Shown here in pieces: positions 36,934 to 47,631 of a DNA stretch of 64,000 nucleotides. Each line of letters opens with the position of its first letter. The stretch's first letter is position 1. The translations under genes and the position numbers were made by a program. This DNA comes from JACCZX01 sp963710675. Its GTDB lineage: Bacteria; Pseudomonadota; Gammaproteobacteria; Burkholderiales; Burkholderiaceae_F. The notes below the pieces were generated by a model. It was not told the DNA's origin. It searched no databases and saw nothing but the letters and a program-made list of their open reading frames with translations. The stretch lies in assembly GCA_963710675.1 (NCBI GenBank), contig CAVQBE010000027.1, positions 307,855 to 371,854 of the forward strand. The letters run 5' to 3'.

Positions 36934-37008
36934 TTGACCTCCAGAGTGCGTGTTCTGACTGCTGGACCACGCCGATGTTCCGCTCTCGGATGGCATAATC
37001 GTTCGAGT

Positions 37009-38451
37009 ATGAACGCTGCTCGCGCACTCCAGTCTCGAACGCTTTACGACAAGCTGTGGGATGACCATGTCGTGCACGTCGAAGACGACGGGACGACCGT
37101 CCTTTATGTCGATCGCCATCTCGTGCATGAAGTGACTAGTCCGCAGGCATACGAGGGCTTGCGGCTGGCGGGACGTGCGCCCTGGCGCATCAGTTCGATT
37201 GTGGCTACCGCGGACCACAACACACCGACGACAGGATGGGAGAAGGGTTACGCGGGTATCGACGATCCGATATCGAAGGAGCAGATTGTCACGCTCGATT
37301 CGAACATTCGTAACTTCGGTGCCGCGGCTTACTTTCCGTTTCTCGACAAGCGGCAGGGCATCGTGCATGTGATGGGGCCGGAGCAGGGCGCCACGCTGCC
37401 CGGCATGACGGTCGTATGCGGCGATTCGCACACCAGCACGCACGGCGCGTTTGGCGCTCTTGCCTTCGGCATTGGCACCAGCGAAGTCGAGCACGTGCTG
37501 GCGACGCAGACACTATTGACCAAGAAGGCCGGCAACATGCTGGTGAAGGTCGACGGAAAGCTGCCGGTCGGGTGTACAGCGAAAGACATCGTTCTATCGG
37601 TGATCGGACGTATCGGAACTGCCGGTGGCACCGGATACGCGATTGAATTCGCAGGTGACGCTATCGAGGCGCTATCGATGGAAGGCCGGATGACCGTTTG
37701 CAACATGGCAATTGAGGCGGGTGCCCGCGCGGGCATGGTCGCCGTTGACCAGAAAACCATTGACTACGTTCGCGGCCGTCCCTTTTCACCTACAGCCGAT
37801 ACATTCGAGCAAGCAGCGGCGGCCTGGCGCACGCTGCGCTCAGATCCCGACGCTAAATTTGATCGCGTTCTCGAACTGCGCGCCGAAGAAATCAAGCCGC
37901 AGGTTACGTGGGGTACGTCCCCCGAAATGGTGACGACCATTGATGGGCGTGTTCCCGATCCTGAAGCCGAGCGCGATCCGGTCAAGCGCGAGGGAATCGA
38001 GCGTGCGCTCGATTACATGGGGCTGGAGCCGAGGACGCCTGTCACCGGCATCTTTCTCGACAAGGTGTTCATCGGGTCGTGCACCAACTCGCGAATCGAA
38101 GATCTGCGCGAAGCTGCGTGGGTCGTCAAGAAACTTGGCAAGCCGGTCGCGAGCAGTGTGAAGCTGGCGATGGTTGTGCCTGGCTCGGGCTTGGTCAAGG
38201 CGCAGGCAGAGCGCGAAGGGTTGGACAAGATTTTTCGCGGTGCGGGGTTTGAATGGCGCGAGCCCGGCTGTTCGATGTGCCTGGCGATGAACGCCGACCG
38301 GTTGGAGCCGGGCGAGCGATGCGCGTCCACCAGCAATCGCAATTTCGAGGGCCGGCAGGGTACTGGCGGCCGGACCCACCTCGTTTCACCAGCGATGGCA
38401 GCGGCGGCGGCGATTGAAGGACACTTCGCAGACGTTCGTCGGTTGACGTGA
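37009..38451 (+). CDS. leuC: 3-isopropylmalate dehydratase large subunit
   Basis: LeuC with LeuD isomerises 2-isopropylmalate to 3-isopropylmalate in leucine synthesis. The 480-residue protein has the aconitase-type cluster cysteines in F-I-G-S-C-T-N-S-R and G-C-S-M-C-L, and G-D-S-H-T-S-T-H-G-A-F-G. The ATG at 37009 gives the usual N-terminus (R-T-L-Y-D-K-L-W). A small lipoprotein gene, then leuD and leuB follow. Confidence 0.95.
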   Translation: MNAARALQSRTLYDKLWDDHVVHVEDDGTTVLYVDRHLVHEVTSPQAYEGLRLAGRAPWRISSIVATADHNTPTTGWEKGYAGIDDPISKEQIVTLDSNIRNFGAAAYFPFLDKRQGIVHVMGPEQGATLPGMTVVCGDSHTSTHGAFGALAFGIGTSEVEHVLATQTLLTKKAGNMLVKVDGKLPVGCTAKDIVLSVIGRIGTAGGTGYAIEFAGDAIEALSMEGRMTVCNMAIEAGARAGMVAVDQKTIDYVRGRPFSPTADTFEQAAAAWRTLRSDPDAKFDRVLELRAEEIKPQVTWGTSPEMVTTIDGRVPDPEAERDPVKREGIERALDYMGLEPRTPVTGIFLDKVFIGSCTNSRIEDLREAAWVVKKLGKPVASSVKLAMVVPGSGLVKAQAEREGLDKIFRGAGFEWREPGCSMCLAMNADRLEPGERCASTSNRNFEGRQGTGGRTHLVSPAMAAAAAIEGHFADVRRLT

Positions 38452-38461
38452 GGAGCTCGCG

Positions 38462-38584
38462 ATGAAAACGCTGATGATTTTGCTGGCCGCGTTATTTACG
38501 CTGTCGGCCTGCAACACGATGGAAGGTTTTGGTAAAGACGTCGAAAAGCTCGGCTCAAAAATCGAGGAAAAAGCGAAGCGCTAA
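38462..38584 (+). CDS. Entericidin-like small lipoprotein (40 aa)
   Basis: This short ORF reads M-K-T-L-M-I-L-L-A-A-L-F-T-L-S-A-C-N-T-M, a signal with lipobox L-S-A-C, followed by G-F-G-K-D-V-E-K-L-G and a charged tail ending K-A-K-R. The pattern matches the EcnA/EcnB entericidin family of tiny membrane lipoproteins. GAGGAG lies just before the ATG. Its position between leuC and leuD recurs in Burkholderiales. Confidence 0.85.
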   Translation: MKTLMILLAALFTLSACNTMEGFGKDVEKLGSKIEEKAKR

Positions 38585-38588
38585 AGCG

Positions 38589-39233
38589 ATGGAGAAGTTC
38601 GAAATCCACACGGGATTGGTCGCGCCGCTTCCGCGCGCCAACGTTGATACCGACGCCATCATTCCGAAGCAATTCCTGAAATCGATCAGGAAGACCGGCT
38701 TCGGTCCCAACCTGTTTGATCAGTGGCGGTATCTGGATCGCGGCGAACCCGGCATCGATAACAGTAGGCGTCCGCTGAATCCGGAATTCGTGTTGAACCA
38801 GCCGCGCTATCAGGGTGCATCGATTCTGCTGGCTGCGAAGAATTTTGGCTGTGGCTCGTCACGTGAGCATGCGCCGTGGGCATTGCTGCAATTTGGGTTT
38901 CGCGCGGTCATCGCACCAAGCTTTGCCGACATCTTTTTCAACAATTGCACGAAAAATGGTCTGCTTCCGGTGGTGCTGCCACAACCTGTTGTCGATCGCC
39001 TGTTCGACGACGTCGCAGTGAACATCGGCTACCGGATGACGGTCGACCTTCCGCGTCAGCGAGTTATCGAGCCCAACGGCACCGAGCATCCATTTGAAGT
39101 GGCCGCGTTCCGCAAGCATTGCCTGCTCAATGGGTTCGACGATATCGAACTGACGTTGCGCCACAAAGACAAGATTGCCGCGTTCGAGAAGAAACGCCTG
39201 ACCGAACAGCCCTGGCTCGTGAAGACGAGCTAG
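38589..39233 (+). CDS. leuD: 3-isopropylmalate dehydratase small subunit
   Basis: The 214-residue LeuD has the swivel-domain signatures D-T-D-A-I-I-P-K-Q-F-L-K and N-F-G-C-G-S-S-R-E-H-A-P-W. The ATG at 38589 (M-E-K-F-E) is four bases after the lipoprotein stop; a longer in-frame start would overlap that gene. leuB follows 9 bp downstream. Confidence 0.95.
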   Translation: MEKFEIHTGLVAPLPRANVDTDAIIPKQFLKSIRKTGFGPNLFDQWRYLDRGEPGIDNSRRPLNPEFVLNQPRYQGASILLAAKNFGCGSSREHAPWALLQFGFRAVIAPSFADIFFNNCTKNGLLPVVLPQPVVDRLFDDVAVNIGYRMTVDLPRQRVIEPNGTEHPFEVAAFRKHCLLNGFDDIELTLRHKDKIAAFEKKRLTEQPWLVKTS

Positions 39234-39242
39234 CGCCCTCCG

Positions 39243-40318
39243 ATGAACATCGCAGTGTTGCCCGGCGATGGCGTCGGCAGGGAAGTTGTTGCCGAAGCCG
39301 TCCGTGTGCTCGAAGCGCTCGATGAACCGTTCGAGTTCGAATTTGCCGACGTCGGCGGTGCGGCTTACGAGAGCCAAGGCCAGCCGCTGCCCGACTCGAC
39401 GCTCAAGCTTGCGCAGTCCGCATGCGCTGTTCTCTTTGGGGCCGTTGGCGATCCTAGGTACGACTCACTGGAGCGTGCGCTGCGTCCCGAACAGGCGATC
39501 CTCGGCCTGCGCAAAGAGCTGCAGTTATTCGCGAACTTTCGACCAGCGATCTGCTATCCCGAGTTGACAGCCGCGTCGAGCTTGAAGTCTGAGCTCATCT
39601 CGGGTCTGGATCTGCTGATCGTGCGCGAGCTGACCGGCGATATCTACTTCGGACAGCCAAGAGGTTTCCGCTCAGCCCCCGACGGAGCGTTTGCCGGTGC
39701 ACCGGAAGCGTTCGACACGATGCGCTACAGCAGGCCAGAAATAGAACGGATCGCGCACACGGCATTCGACGCCGCGCGCAAGCGCAGGCGCAAAGTGACC
39801 AGTGTTGATAAAGCCAACGTGCTGGCAACGTCCCAGCTGTGGAGAGAAGTGGTGACCAGGTTCACGCAGACTACGCGGACGTTGCCCTCGATCACATGTA
39901 TGTCGATAACGCCGCGATGCAGCTGGTGAAAGCTCCGAAGAGCCTTGACGTGATTGTCACTGGCAACATGTTCGGCGACATTCTTTCGGACGAGGCGGCG
40001 ATGCTGACCGGATCCATCGGCATGTTGCCCTCGGCATCCCTGAACGATCGTGGTCAGGGCTTGTACGAGCCGTCGCACGGCAGCGCTCCCGACATTGCCG
40101 GCAAGGGAATCGCAAATCCGCTCGCAACGATTTTGTCCGCGGCGATGATGTTGAGACATTCGCTGAACCTCCCTGCTCAGGCCGAGCGGATCGAGACTGC
40201 AGTCAAGCGCGCGCTGGCAGGGGGCGCGCGAACGGTCGATATATGGAGCGAGGGCACGCGCAAGGTCGGAACGCGCGCGATGGGAGATGCAGTGATTAGT
40301 GCATTGAGGCAAGGATGA
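39243..40318 (+). CDS. leuB: 3-isopropylmalate dehydrogenase (one frameshift)
   Basis: LeuB oxidatively decarboxylates 3-isopropylmalate with NAD. The N-terminal 200 residues hold L-P-G-D-G-V-G-R-E-V and the T-G-D-I-Y-F-G-Q-P-R-G motif. The frame changes at about 39855; the rest includes D-V-I-V-T-G-N-M-F-G-D-I-L-S-D-E and Y-E-P-S-H-G-S-A-P-D-I-A-G. One missing base restores about 358 residues. The stop overlaps the asd start (ATGA). Confidence 0.93.
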
Positions 40319-41439
40319 AAGTAGGCATTGTTGGCTGGCGCGGCATGGTGGGTTCAGTGCTGATGCAGCGTATGGGCGCAGAAAAGGATTTTGAACTGTT
40401 CGATTCGGTGTTTTTCAGCACATCGAACTCTGGAGGCGCGGCGCCGCAGGTTGCGCGTGGCGATCCGACGTTGAAGGATGCAAGTGACCTGAAAGCGTTG
40501 GCAGCGTGCGACACGATAGTCACCGCGCAGGGGGGCGACTACACGAACGAAGTTTTTCCCAAGTTGCGCTCGTCGGGATGGAACGGTTATTGGATCGATG
40601 CAGCTTCGGCGCTTCGAATGAGCGACGACGCCGTCATTATTCTCGATCCGGTCAACCTGCCGGTGATCAAGGACGCTCTGGCGCGTGGCGTCAAGGACTA
40701 CATCGGCAGCAATTGCACGGTCGGGCTGATGCTGTTGGCGCTCGATGGTCTGCTGAAAGCCGATCTGATCGAGTGGGTTACAGCGATGACCTACCAGGCT
40801 GCATCGGGTGCCGGCGCGCCACAGATGCGCGAGCTGATCGAGCAGATGGGACGACTGCATGCTGCCTCGCGCGATTTGCTGTCAGACCCGGCGTCGGCGA
40901 TTCTGGAAATAGATCACGCCGTATCGATGACGATGCTGTCGGATCAATACCCAATACGAAGCGTCGGTGCGGCACTGGCGGGCAGCCTGATCCCTTGGAT
41001 TCACACTGATCAGGGAGACGGCATCAGCGGCGAGGAGCGCAAGGCGGGTGCCGAAGCCAATAAGATCTTGGGCCGACCTGCAATGGGCGAGCCGGGATCA
41101 CTGGTGGTCGAAGGCCTGTGCGTACGCATTGGCGCGATGCGCTGCCATAGCCAGGCGCTGACGATCAAGCTACGCACCGACTTACCGTTGAGCGAGATCG
41201 AAAAGATTCTCGCCGATGCGAACGAATGGGTCACCGTCATTCCGAATAACCGGGACGACAGTATTCGGGAACTGTCGCCTGCGAAGGTCAATGGCACGAT
41301 GAGTATCCCAATCGGACGCCTGCGCAAACTTGCGATGGGACCTGAATATCTGTCTGCTTTCACCGTCGGCGATCAACTGTTATGGGGAGCCGCTGAGCCG
41401 TTGCGCCGGATGCTGCGACTGTTACTTAACAAGTTGTAG
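40315..41439 (+). CDS. asd: Aspartate-semialdehyde dehydrogenase
   Basis: Asd reduces aspartyl phosphate to the semialdehyde that feeds lysine, threonine and methionine synthesis. The 374-residue enzyme has V-G-W-R-G-M-V-G-S-V-L at the NADP fold, active-site Cys in G-S-N-C-T-V-G and Q-A-A-S-G-A-G. It is of the gram-negative long type and overlaps leuB by 4 bp. Confidence 0.95.
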   Translation: MKVGIVGWRGMVGSVLMQRMGAEKDFELFDSVFFSTSNSGGAAPQVARGDPTLKDASDLKALAACDTIVTAQGGDYTNEVFPKLRSSGWNGYWIDAASALRMSDDAVIILDPVNLPVIKDALARGVKDYIGSNCTVGLMLLALDGLLKADLIEWVTAMTYQAASGAGAPQMRELIEQMGRLHAASRDLLSDPASAILEIDHAVSMTMLSDQYPIRSVGAALAGSLIPWIHTDQGDGISGEERKAGAEANKILGRPAMGEPGSLVVEGLCVRIGAMRCHSQALTIKLRTDLPLSEIEKILADANEWVTVIPNNRDDSIRELSPAKVNGTMSIPIGRLRKLAMGPEYLSAFTVGDQLLWGAAEPLRRMLRLLLNKL

Positions 41440-41581
41440 AGGGCCCGTCGCGCCGCCCTGCTATTCGCATTTGCGATTGGCAGTGCTGACAAAAAGACGT
41501 GAGTTACGGCTATTTCTAAGCTTGCGACGGTAAGTCCATGATGTTATGTTCGAAAAACGTTGCATCCCTTCAGGGGGCGGA

Positions 41582-44500
41582 ATGCCATCCCATAATAAAT
41601 TTCCGCGCGCGCCCTTATGGTGCGCGCTTTCACTTGCGCTTGGTCTAGCAGTCGTCAGCCCGCAGGCTGATGCCGCCGGCCTTGGTCGCTTGAACGTTAC
41701 TTCGGGGCTGGGGCAGCCATTACGGGCCGAGCTCGAGGTTACCTCCGTCGGTCGCGATGAGCTGCCGACGTTGCAGGTAAGAATGGCTCCGCTGGCCGCG
41801 TTCAGAGCGGCTAATCTCGACTTCAATCCGGCGCTTACCAACCTTCGGTTTGCGCTCGACAAGCGGCCCGATGGCGGCTACTTCGTCCGCATCAGTTCAG
41901 CATCGCCGGTCAACGAACCCTACCTTGATCTGATGGTGGAGTTGACCTGGGCAACCGGGCGCGTGATTCGCGAATACACGGTCCTTCTCGATCCGCCGTC
42001 GCTGCGTGCCGACGCACCGGTGGTGCCGCCGGTAGCGGCAGCATCCACGCCAGCAGCGCCTTCGGTGACCGCCCCCGCGACGAGACCGTCGACCGCACCA
42101 TCGACTTCCAGCTCGCCGGGCTTGGCGACCACTCCGCCAGGAACGCCGGCAGCGTCAACACGCGCGCCGTCTGCCCCGACCACTGCGGCGGCCGCAACGA
42201 CTGCACCGCGCTCAACAACGCCGAGCGAGGGGTCGTACCTCGTGAAGTCAGGCGATACGCTAGGTGCCATCGCGGGTCGCAATAAGCCATCTTCGGTGTC
42301 TCTCGATCAGATGCTCGTCGCAATGCTGCGCGCCAATCCGGACGCATTCGTTGCGAAGAATATGAACCGTTTGAAAGCGGGTGCGACGCTGACGATTCCG
42401 TCCGAATCCGAGGTAGCCGCGCTGGCTCAACCAGAGGCGCGTCGGGAAGTCGTGGCGCAGAGCGCCGATTTTGCTCAATATAAGAGCCGCTTGGCCCAAG
42501 CGGCGGGCTCGGCTCCGGTGGTCGCAACTGCGCCGCCGGCCGCAGCAGGCTCAGGCCGCGTGACATCGCAGGTCCAGGACAAGTCGGCGCCGGTTGCGCC
42601 GAAGGGCGATCAACTGAAGATTGCTCGAGCGGAACAAAAGTCAGCAGCCGCGACCGCGGCTGCAACGAAGGCTGACGAGGCTGCTGCGAAGGCACGTGCT
42701 GTCCGCGAGGAGCAGGAGCGTGCCGCGCAGTTGAAGAAGACCAATGAAGCGATTCAGAAGGCGCTTCAGGTGCAAAGCAAGGCTGGCGCAGCAGCTCAGA
42801 AGCAGGCAGAAAAGGGTGCGCCGGTAACGGCTCACCGCCAGCTGCCGTGACGACTCCGCCCGTTGCTGTTGCGCCTCCCGGCGCCGATGCCGGCTCCAAC
42901 GCCGCCGTCCGTCACGCCGGGCGTTACGACTCCCGCACCAGCGCCGGTCGCACCAGTAACGCCACCGGGCGTGCCGCCGACAACGCCAACACCGATTGAT
43001 AGCAGCAAAGCGGCGCCCGCCGCAGCTCACGCCTCCCACGGCAGCCGTCGCGCCAGCGCCGGTTGTTACGGCCGCTCCGGCACCTGTTGCTACTCCAGCG
43101 CCGGCGCCAGTCAAGAAGTCGGCACCTCCACCCGCGCCCCAGCGTGAGGAGCCCGGCTTCTTCTCGGATTTGCTAAGCAATACAACGACTTTGCTTGGAT
43201 TGGTCGGGATCGTCGCGTTGCTGGCTGCGCTGTTTGGATGGAGCTGGTATCGCAAGCGCAGGGCTGAAAGCACCGATCGCTTCAAAGATACCGGCGAAGG
43301 CGCACAGGCGAACTCGATGTTTGGCGCCACTGGCGGGCAGAGTGTCGATACCGGAACCAGCACATTTAATTCGAGCTTCATTCCGGCGGCGTCGCAACTT
43401 GACTCGAACGAAGTCGATCCGGTTGCCGAAGCCGATGTTTATATAGCGTACGGACGCGAAGAACAGGCTGAAGACATCCTGAAGGAAGCACTGCGCCTGC
43501 AGCCCGACCGTCATGCGGTTCGTGTCAAGCTGATGGAAATCTACGCACGCCGCGGCGACAAGACCTCGTTCATGGCCGTTGCCGAGGAATTGCGCGATCG
43601 GACCGGCGCGACGGGCGAGGATTGGGAGCGTGGGGTCAAGTTGGGTCGAACCGTCGATCCCGCACACGCGATGTTTGCTGGGGCCGTCGGTCTCAGCGAC
43701 GCCGCTCGCGGTCCGACAACAGGCTTCCGCCTCGATCCGAACACGAATACGCGTACCCGGCCATCGACGTTAGGTGGCGGCGCGACCGGCGGACTTGACC
43801 TTGGCGGGTTAACCGGCGCGGGCAGCTCCGTAATGAGTCGGGACACGAACACGAACGTGCCGCCGTTGACGCAGATGGTCGTCGACACGCGCATGGGCGA
43901 CAGCAAGATGCAGGTCGAGACCAAGATGCCGGCGGACACAAAGTTCTCAGGTCCGAACACGACGTCCGCACCGACGACTCAGTTCAAAGCGACGCTGCCG
44001 GGTTCCGAACCGGCTCAGAAAAACGGCGCAGCGGGCGCGCCGATGACGGGTGCAGCGACCGACTTCGGTTCGCTCGATTTCGATTTGGGTCCCACACGGA
44101 TGGGCAACCTCGAGGTCGCAACGCGGATGCCGGATCTGAACGAACCGTCGCGCGCCGAATCTGAAGTCTTCGCAGCGACGACACCGCAGCGAGCCGAGCC
44201 ACCGGCGGTGTCCGATATGGACTTTGCGCTGCCGAAGGAAAAGTACCAGCCAATGGCACCCACCGCCACCGGTGTGGGTGCGATTCCGGACCTCGATCTT
44301 AATATTCCACCGCCCACTCGCATGCCTGTCCCGCAGTCGACGCGCATGCCAGTGGCATCGTCTGCAGGGATGGAAGAAGCGCTGTCGCGCCCGACGGTCA
44401 TTGGCGTCAAGCAGGCATCCGCTGTTGGCAGCCTGCCGGATGAGCAGGCCGCGAGATTGACGGCCAATACCGATCAGGCCACCGTTCCGCTGATCGATTT

Positions 44501-44723
44501 CGACTTGTCGGCAGTCAGTCTCGACGCTGCGACGAAGCGCGGTGAGACCGAACCTGGCAGTGCGCTGGCGCAACAGATGGCCACCAAGCTCGATCTCGCG
44601 CGGGGTTACATCGATCTCGGCGTCAAGGACGGCGCGCGGGAGTTGCTCGACGAAGTGATGCGCGACGGAACTCGCGAGCAGCGGCAGGCAGCCGTTGATC
44701 TGATCAAGCAAATCGAAAGCTAA
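41582..44723 (+). CDS. fimV: FimV-like peptidoglycan-binding hub protein (frame breaks in the Pro-rich linker)
   Basis: FimV-type proteins bind peptidoglycan and organise polar or type IV pilus functions. The N-terminal part has a signal peptide, the FimV N-domain (L-G-R-L-N-V-T-S-G-L-G-Q-P-L-R-A-E-L-E-V), a Pro/Ala/Thr linker and a LysM segment (Y-L-V-K-S-G-D-T-L-G). After about 42840 the frame changes about three times through a Pro-rich linker; then come one membrane segment (T-T-L-L-G-L-V-G-I-V-A-L-L), a TPR-like cytoplasmic domain and the FimV C-terminal motif (L-D-L-A-R-G-Y-I-D-L-G). The ATG at 41582 has AGGGGGCGG upstream. About 1046 residues if repaired. Confidence 0.87.
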
Positions 44724-44761
44724 GACTGTGGACCGGCGCAGGCCGGCCCACAGTTCCTCCG

Positions 44762-45562
44762 ATGCGCATCGCGCTCGGTATTGAATACGACGGCGCGACT
44801 TTCACCGGCTGGCAAACACAAACCGGTGGGCAGGGCGTGCAGGACGCAGTCGAGAACGCGCTCGCGCAGATCGCGGGCGGTGCGATCCCCACCATTTGTG
44901 CAGGGCGAACCGACAGCGGCGTTCATGCACTGGACCAGGTTATCCACTTCGACACGAATACGGATCGACCCCTGACGGCCTGGGTGCGTGGGGTTAACCG
45001 GTTTCTGCCTCCGTCGATTGCGGTTCAATGGGCGCAGCCCGTGAGTGAGGACTTTCACGCTCGCTACGGGGCACGCTGCCGACGCTACGATTACTGGATC
45101 GTGAATTCGCCGGTTCGATCACCGCTCGCGCATTCGCGCGCAGGTTGGGTGTTTCGGCCCCTGGATGAAAATGCGATGCAGCGCGCGGCGGCGCATTTAG
45201 TTGGGCGCCACGACTTCACTTCGTTTCGCTCTGCCGAGTGCCAGGCGGCGACACCGGTTCGACAGGTTGACGACCTGCGCATTGATCGAACCGGGCGCCT
45301 GGTACGCATCAGCATCAGCGCCAATGCCTTCCTTCACCATATGGTGCGAAACATTGTCGGGGCGCTTGTCTACGTTGGTGTCGGAAGGCGTCCGCATGGT
45401 TGGATCAACGACGTACTGCAAGCATGTGACAGAACTGTAGCTGCGCCCACGTTCGCCGCAGCCGGCCTGTACCTTGCAAGGGTCGAGTACGATCCTGTGT
45501 TCTGCTTGCCGGCTCCGGCGGCTCAGCCATTTTGGACGGGCCTGTTTACCCCTAAAACATGA
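44762..45562 (+). CDS. truA: tRNA pseudouridine(38-40) synthase TruA
   Basis: The 266-residue TruA has the catalytic motif A-G-R-T-D-S-G-V-H-A with its Asp, R-Y-D-Y-W-I and F-L-H-H-M-V-R-N-I-V-G. The last codons (G-L-F-T-P-K-T-stop) are encoded by the left terminal inverted repeat of the element at 45538-45805. The order fimV-truA-trpF is typical of Burkholderiales. Confidence 0.95.
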   Translation: MRIALGIEYDGATFTGWQTQTGGQGVQDAVENALAQIAGGAIPTICAGRTDSGVHALDQVIHFDTNTDRPLTAWVRGVNRFLPPSIAVQWAQPVSEDFHARYGARCRRYDYWIVNSPVRSPLAHSRAGWVFRPLDENAMQRAAAHLVGRHDFTSFRSAECQAATPVRQVDDLRIDRTGRLVRISISANAFLHHMVRNIVGALVYVGVGRRPHGWINDVLQACDRTVAAPTFAAAGLYLARVEYDPVFCLPAPAAQPFWTGLFTPKT

Positions 45563-45805
45563 GTGCGAAAGATGGATTGCGGGTGCAGTGCTAGGCGCCG
45601 TGAGCGCCGTTGGCTGATGCCAATAAGCGAAGTGGCAACAACGCAATGCGCCGGCAATCCGTCTTTCCCTTCGGGTTGGGCCGAAATGCGGCGTCTGCTT
45701 TGTCGAGCAGCACGCCGAATGGAACCACCATTCGCCGCGCTACTCTTCGCGCATCCATCCGCATTGCGGCCCAACGCAGCTCATGTTTTCGGGGTAAACA
45801 GGCCC
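45538..45805. mobile_element. 268-bp MITE-like element with 26-bp terminal inverted repeats (truA-trpF)
   Basis: Positions 45538-45563 and 45780-45805 are reverse complements with a single mismatch (T against G at the position after CCTGTTTACCCC). The interior has further internal palindromes, such as the pair around 45717-45743. No transposase fits inside. The left end supplies the end of truA; the right end stops 2 bp before the trpF ATG. Short, with terminal repeats and no coding capacity, it looks like a MITE, though no target-site duplication could be assigned. Confidence 0.6.
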
Positions 45806-45807
45806 TG

Positions 45808-46434
45808 ATGCGTACACGAATCAAGATTTGCGGGCTGACGCGCGAGGCTGATGTCGCTGCGGCTGTCGCCGCCGGGGCTGACGCGATCGGGTTTGTTTGC
45901 TACCCGAAGAGTCCGCGTTACGTCCCACCGATCCGGCTGCGGACGCTGGGCCGCGAGGTGGGCGTGTTTGCCACGCCGGTGCTGCTATTCGTCAATGCCG
46001 CTTCCGACCTGGTCGAGGGTGCGCTTGAAATGATGCCGAATGCTCTGCTGCAGTTTCACGGCGACGAACACGAGCCGGCATGTCACCGCTACCAGCGTCC
46101 GTACATTCGATCAGTTGCAATGACCGATGACACCGACCTGAGCCTTTTCGAGAATGCATTTGCATCAGCGGCTGCGCTGCTGGTCGATGCGCCCACGGAG
46201 GACTTCGGCGGCAGTGGACAGACATTCAACTGGTCGCGCCTGCCGAAGCAGCGCGGCAAGCCGCTGGTGCTCGCCGGTGGGTTAAACGTCGACAACGTTG
46301 GTGCCGCAATTGCCGAAGTGCGCCCGTACGCCGTCGATGTCAGCAGTGGCGTCGAGCAGCAGCCCGGCAGAAAAAGCACGACGAAGATCGAAGAATTTAT
46401 TGCAGCGGTACGACGGGCGGATCAGCGCGTATGA
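45808..46434 (+). CDS. trpF: Phosphoribosylanthranilate isomerase
   Basis: TrpF catalyses the Amadori rearrangement in tryptophan synthesis. The 208-residue TIM barrel has K-I-C-G-L-T-R-E-A-D (catalytic Cys), G-F-V-C-Y-P-K-S-P-R-Y, L-Q-F-H-G-D-E and L-A-G-G-L-N-V-D-N-V. The ATG at 45808 is preferred over a longer in-frame start inside the upstream repeat. The stop overlaps the trpB ATG (ATGA). Confidence 0.94.
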   Translation: MRTRIKICGLTREADVAAAVAAGADAIGFVCYPKSPRYVPPIRLRTLGREVGVFATPVLLFVNAASDLVEGALEMMPNALLQFHGDEHEPACHRYQRPYIRSVAMTDDTDLSLFENAFASAAALLVDAPTEDFGGSGQTFNWSRLPKQRGKPLVLAGGLNVDNVGAAIAEVRPYAVDVSSGVEQQPGRKSTTKIEEFIAAVRRADQRV

Positions 46435-47631
46435 AGCCGTACGACTTACCGGATCTCGCACGGGCACTTTGGCCCCTACGGCGGAATATTCGTCGCAGAG
46501 ACGCTGATGCACGCACTCGATGAGCTGCGCTCGGCGTACTTGAAGTATCAGCACGATCCTGAGTTCGTCGCCGAATTGCAGCGTGAGCTGAAGCACTTCG
46601 TCGGCCGGCCAAGCCCTATTTATCATGCGCGGCGCTGGTCCGAGCTGCTCGGCGGTGCGCAGATTTACCTGAAGCGCGAGGACTTGAACCACACCGGCGC
46701 GCACAAGATCAACAATACCGTCGGCCAGGCGCTGCTCGCCAAACGAATGGGCAAGCCTCGTGTGATCGCGGAAACCGGAGCAGGGCAGCACGGCGTTGCA
46801 GCCGCAACGGTGGCCGCACGCTACGCGATGGAGTGCGTGGTTTACATGGGCGAAGAGGACATGGAGCGTCAGGCCGCCAACGTTTATCGCATGAAGCTGT
46901 TGGGCGCGACGGTTGTGCCAGTTTCCAGCGGTAGCCGCACACTGAAAGATGCGCTGAACGAAGCGATGCGCGACTGGGTGACCAACATCGAGAATACGTT
47001 CTACATCATCGGAACCGTTGCTGGACCGCATCCGTACCCGATGATGGTGCGCGATTTCAATTCGGTGGTCGGCAAGGAGTGCATCGTGCAGATGCCGGAG
47101 ATTGCAGGCAGGCAACCGGATGCGGTAATTGCGTGCGTTGGTGGCGGCAGCAACGCGATGGGAATTTTTTACGACTACATCGCGTACAAGGATGTGAAGC
47201 TGATCGGGGTCGAGGCCGCAGGCGAAGGGCTTGCAACCATGCGGCACGCGGCCAGCCTGCAGCGTGGTGTACCCGGCGTGCTTCACGGTAACAGGACCTA
47301 TCTGCTGCAGAACGAAGACGGCCAGATCATGGAGACGCACTCGGTCAGCGCCGGCCTCGACTATCCCGGTGTCGGCCCCGAGCATGCGTGGCTGAAGGAC
47401 GAGCACCGTGCCGAATACGTCGGCGCCACCGATGAAGAAGCGCTGCAAGCGTTTCACGACTGCTGCCGCATCGAAGGGATTATTCCGGCGCTCGAATCGA
47501 GCCATGCGCTGGCGTACGCAGCAAAGCTGGCGCCGACGCTGCCGAAGGATTCGATTCTGCTTGTCAATCTGTCAGGTCGCGGCGACAAAGACCTGCATAT
47601 CGTCGCCAATCGCCAGGGCATGAAGTTCTGA
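46431..47631 (+). CDS. trpB: Tryptophan synthase beta subunit (frameshift near N-terminus)
   Basis: TrpB condenses indole with serine using PLP. The start M-K-P-Y-D-L-P-D-L-A-R-G at 46431 and the following H-F-G-P-Y-G-G-I-F-V-A-E-T-L are in different frames; one extra base near 46468 explains it. The rest is intact, with the PLP lysine in H-K-I-N-N-T, G-A-G-Q-H-G-V-A and G-G-G-S-N-A-M-G. Repaired length is about 399 residues. The stop shares a base with the trpA start. Confidence 0.94.
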
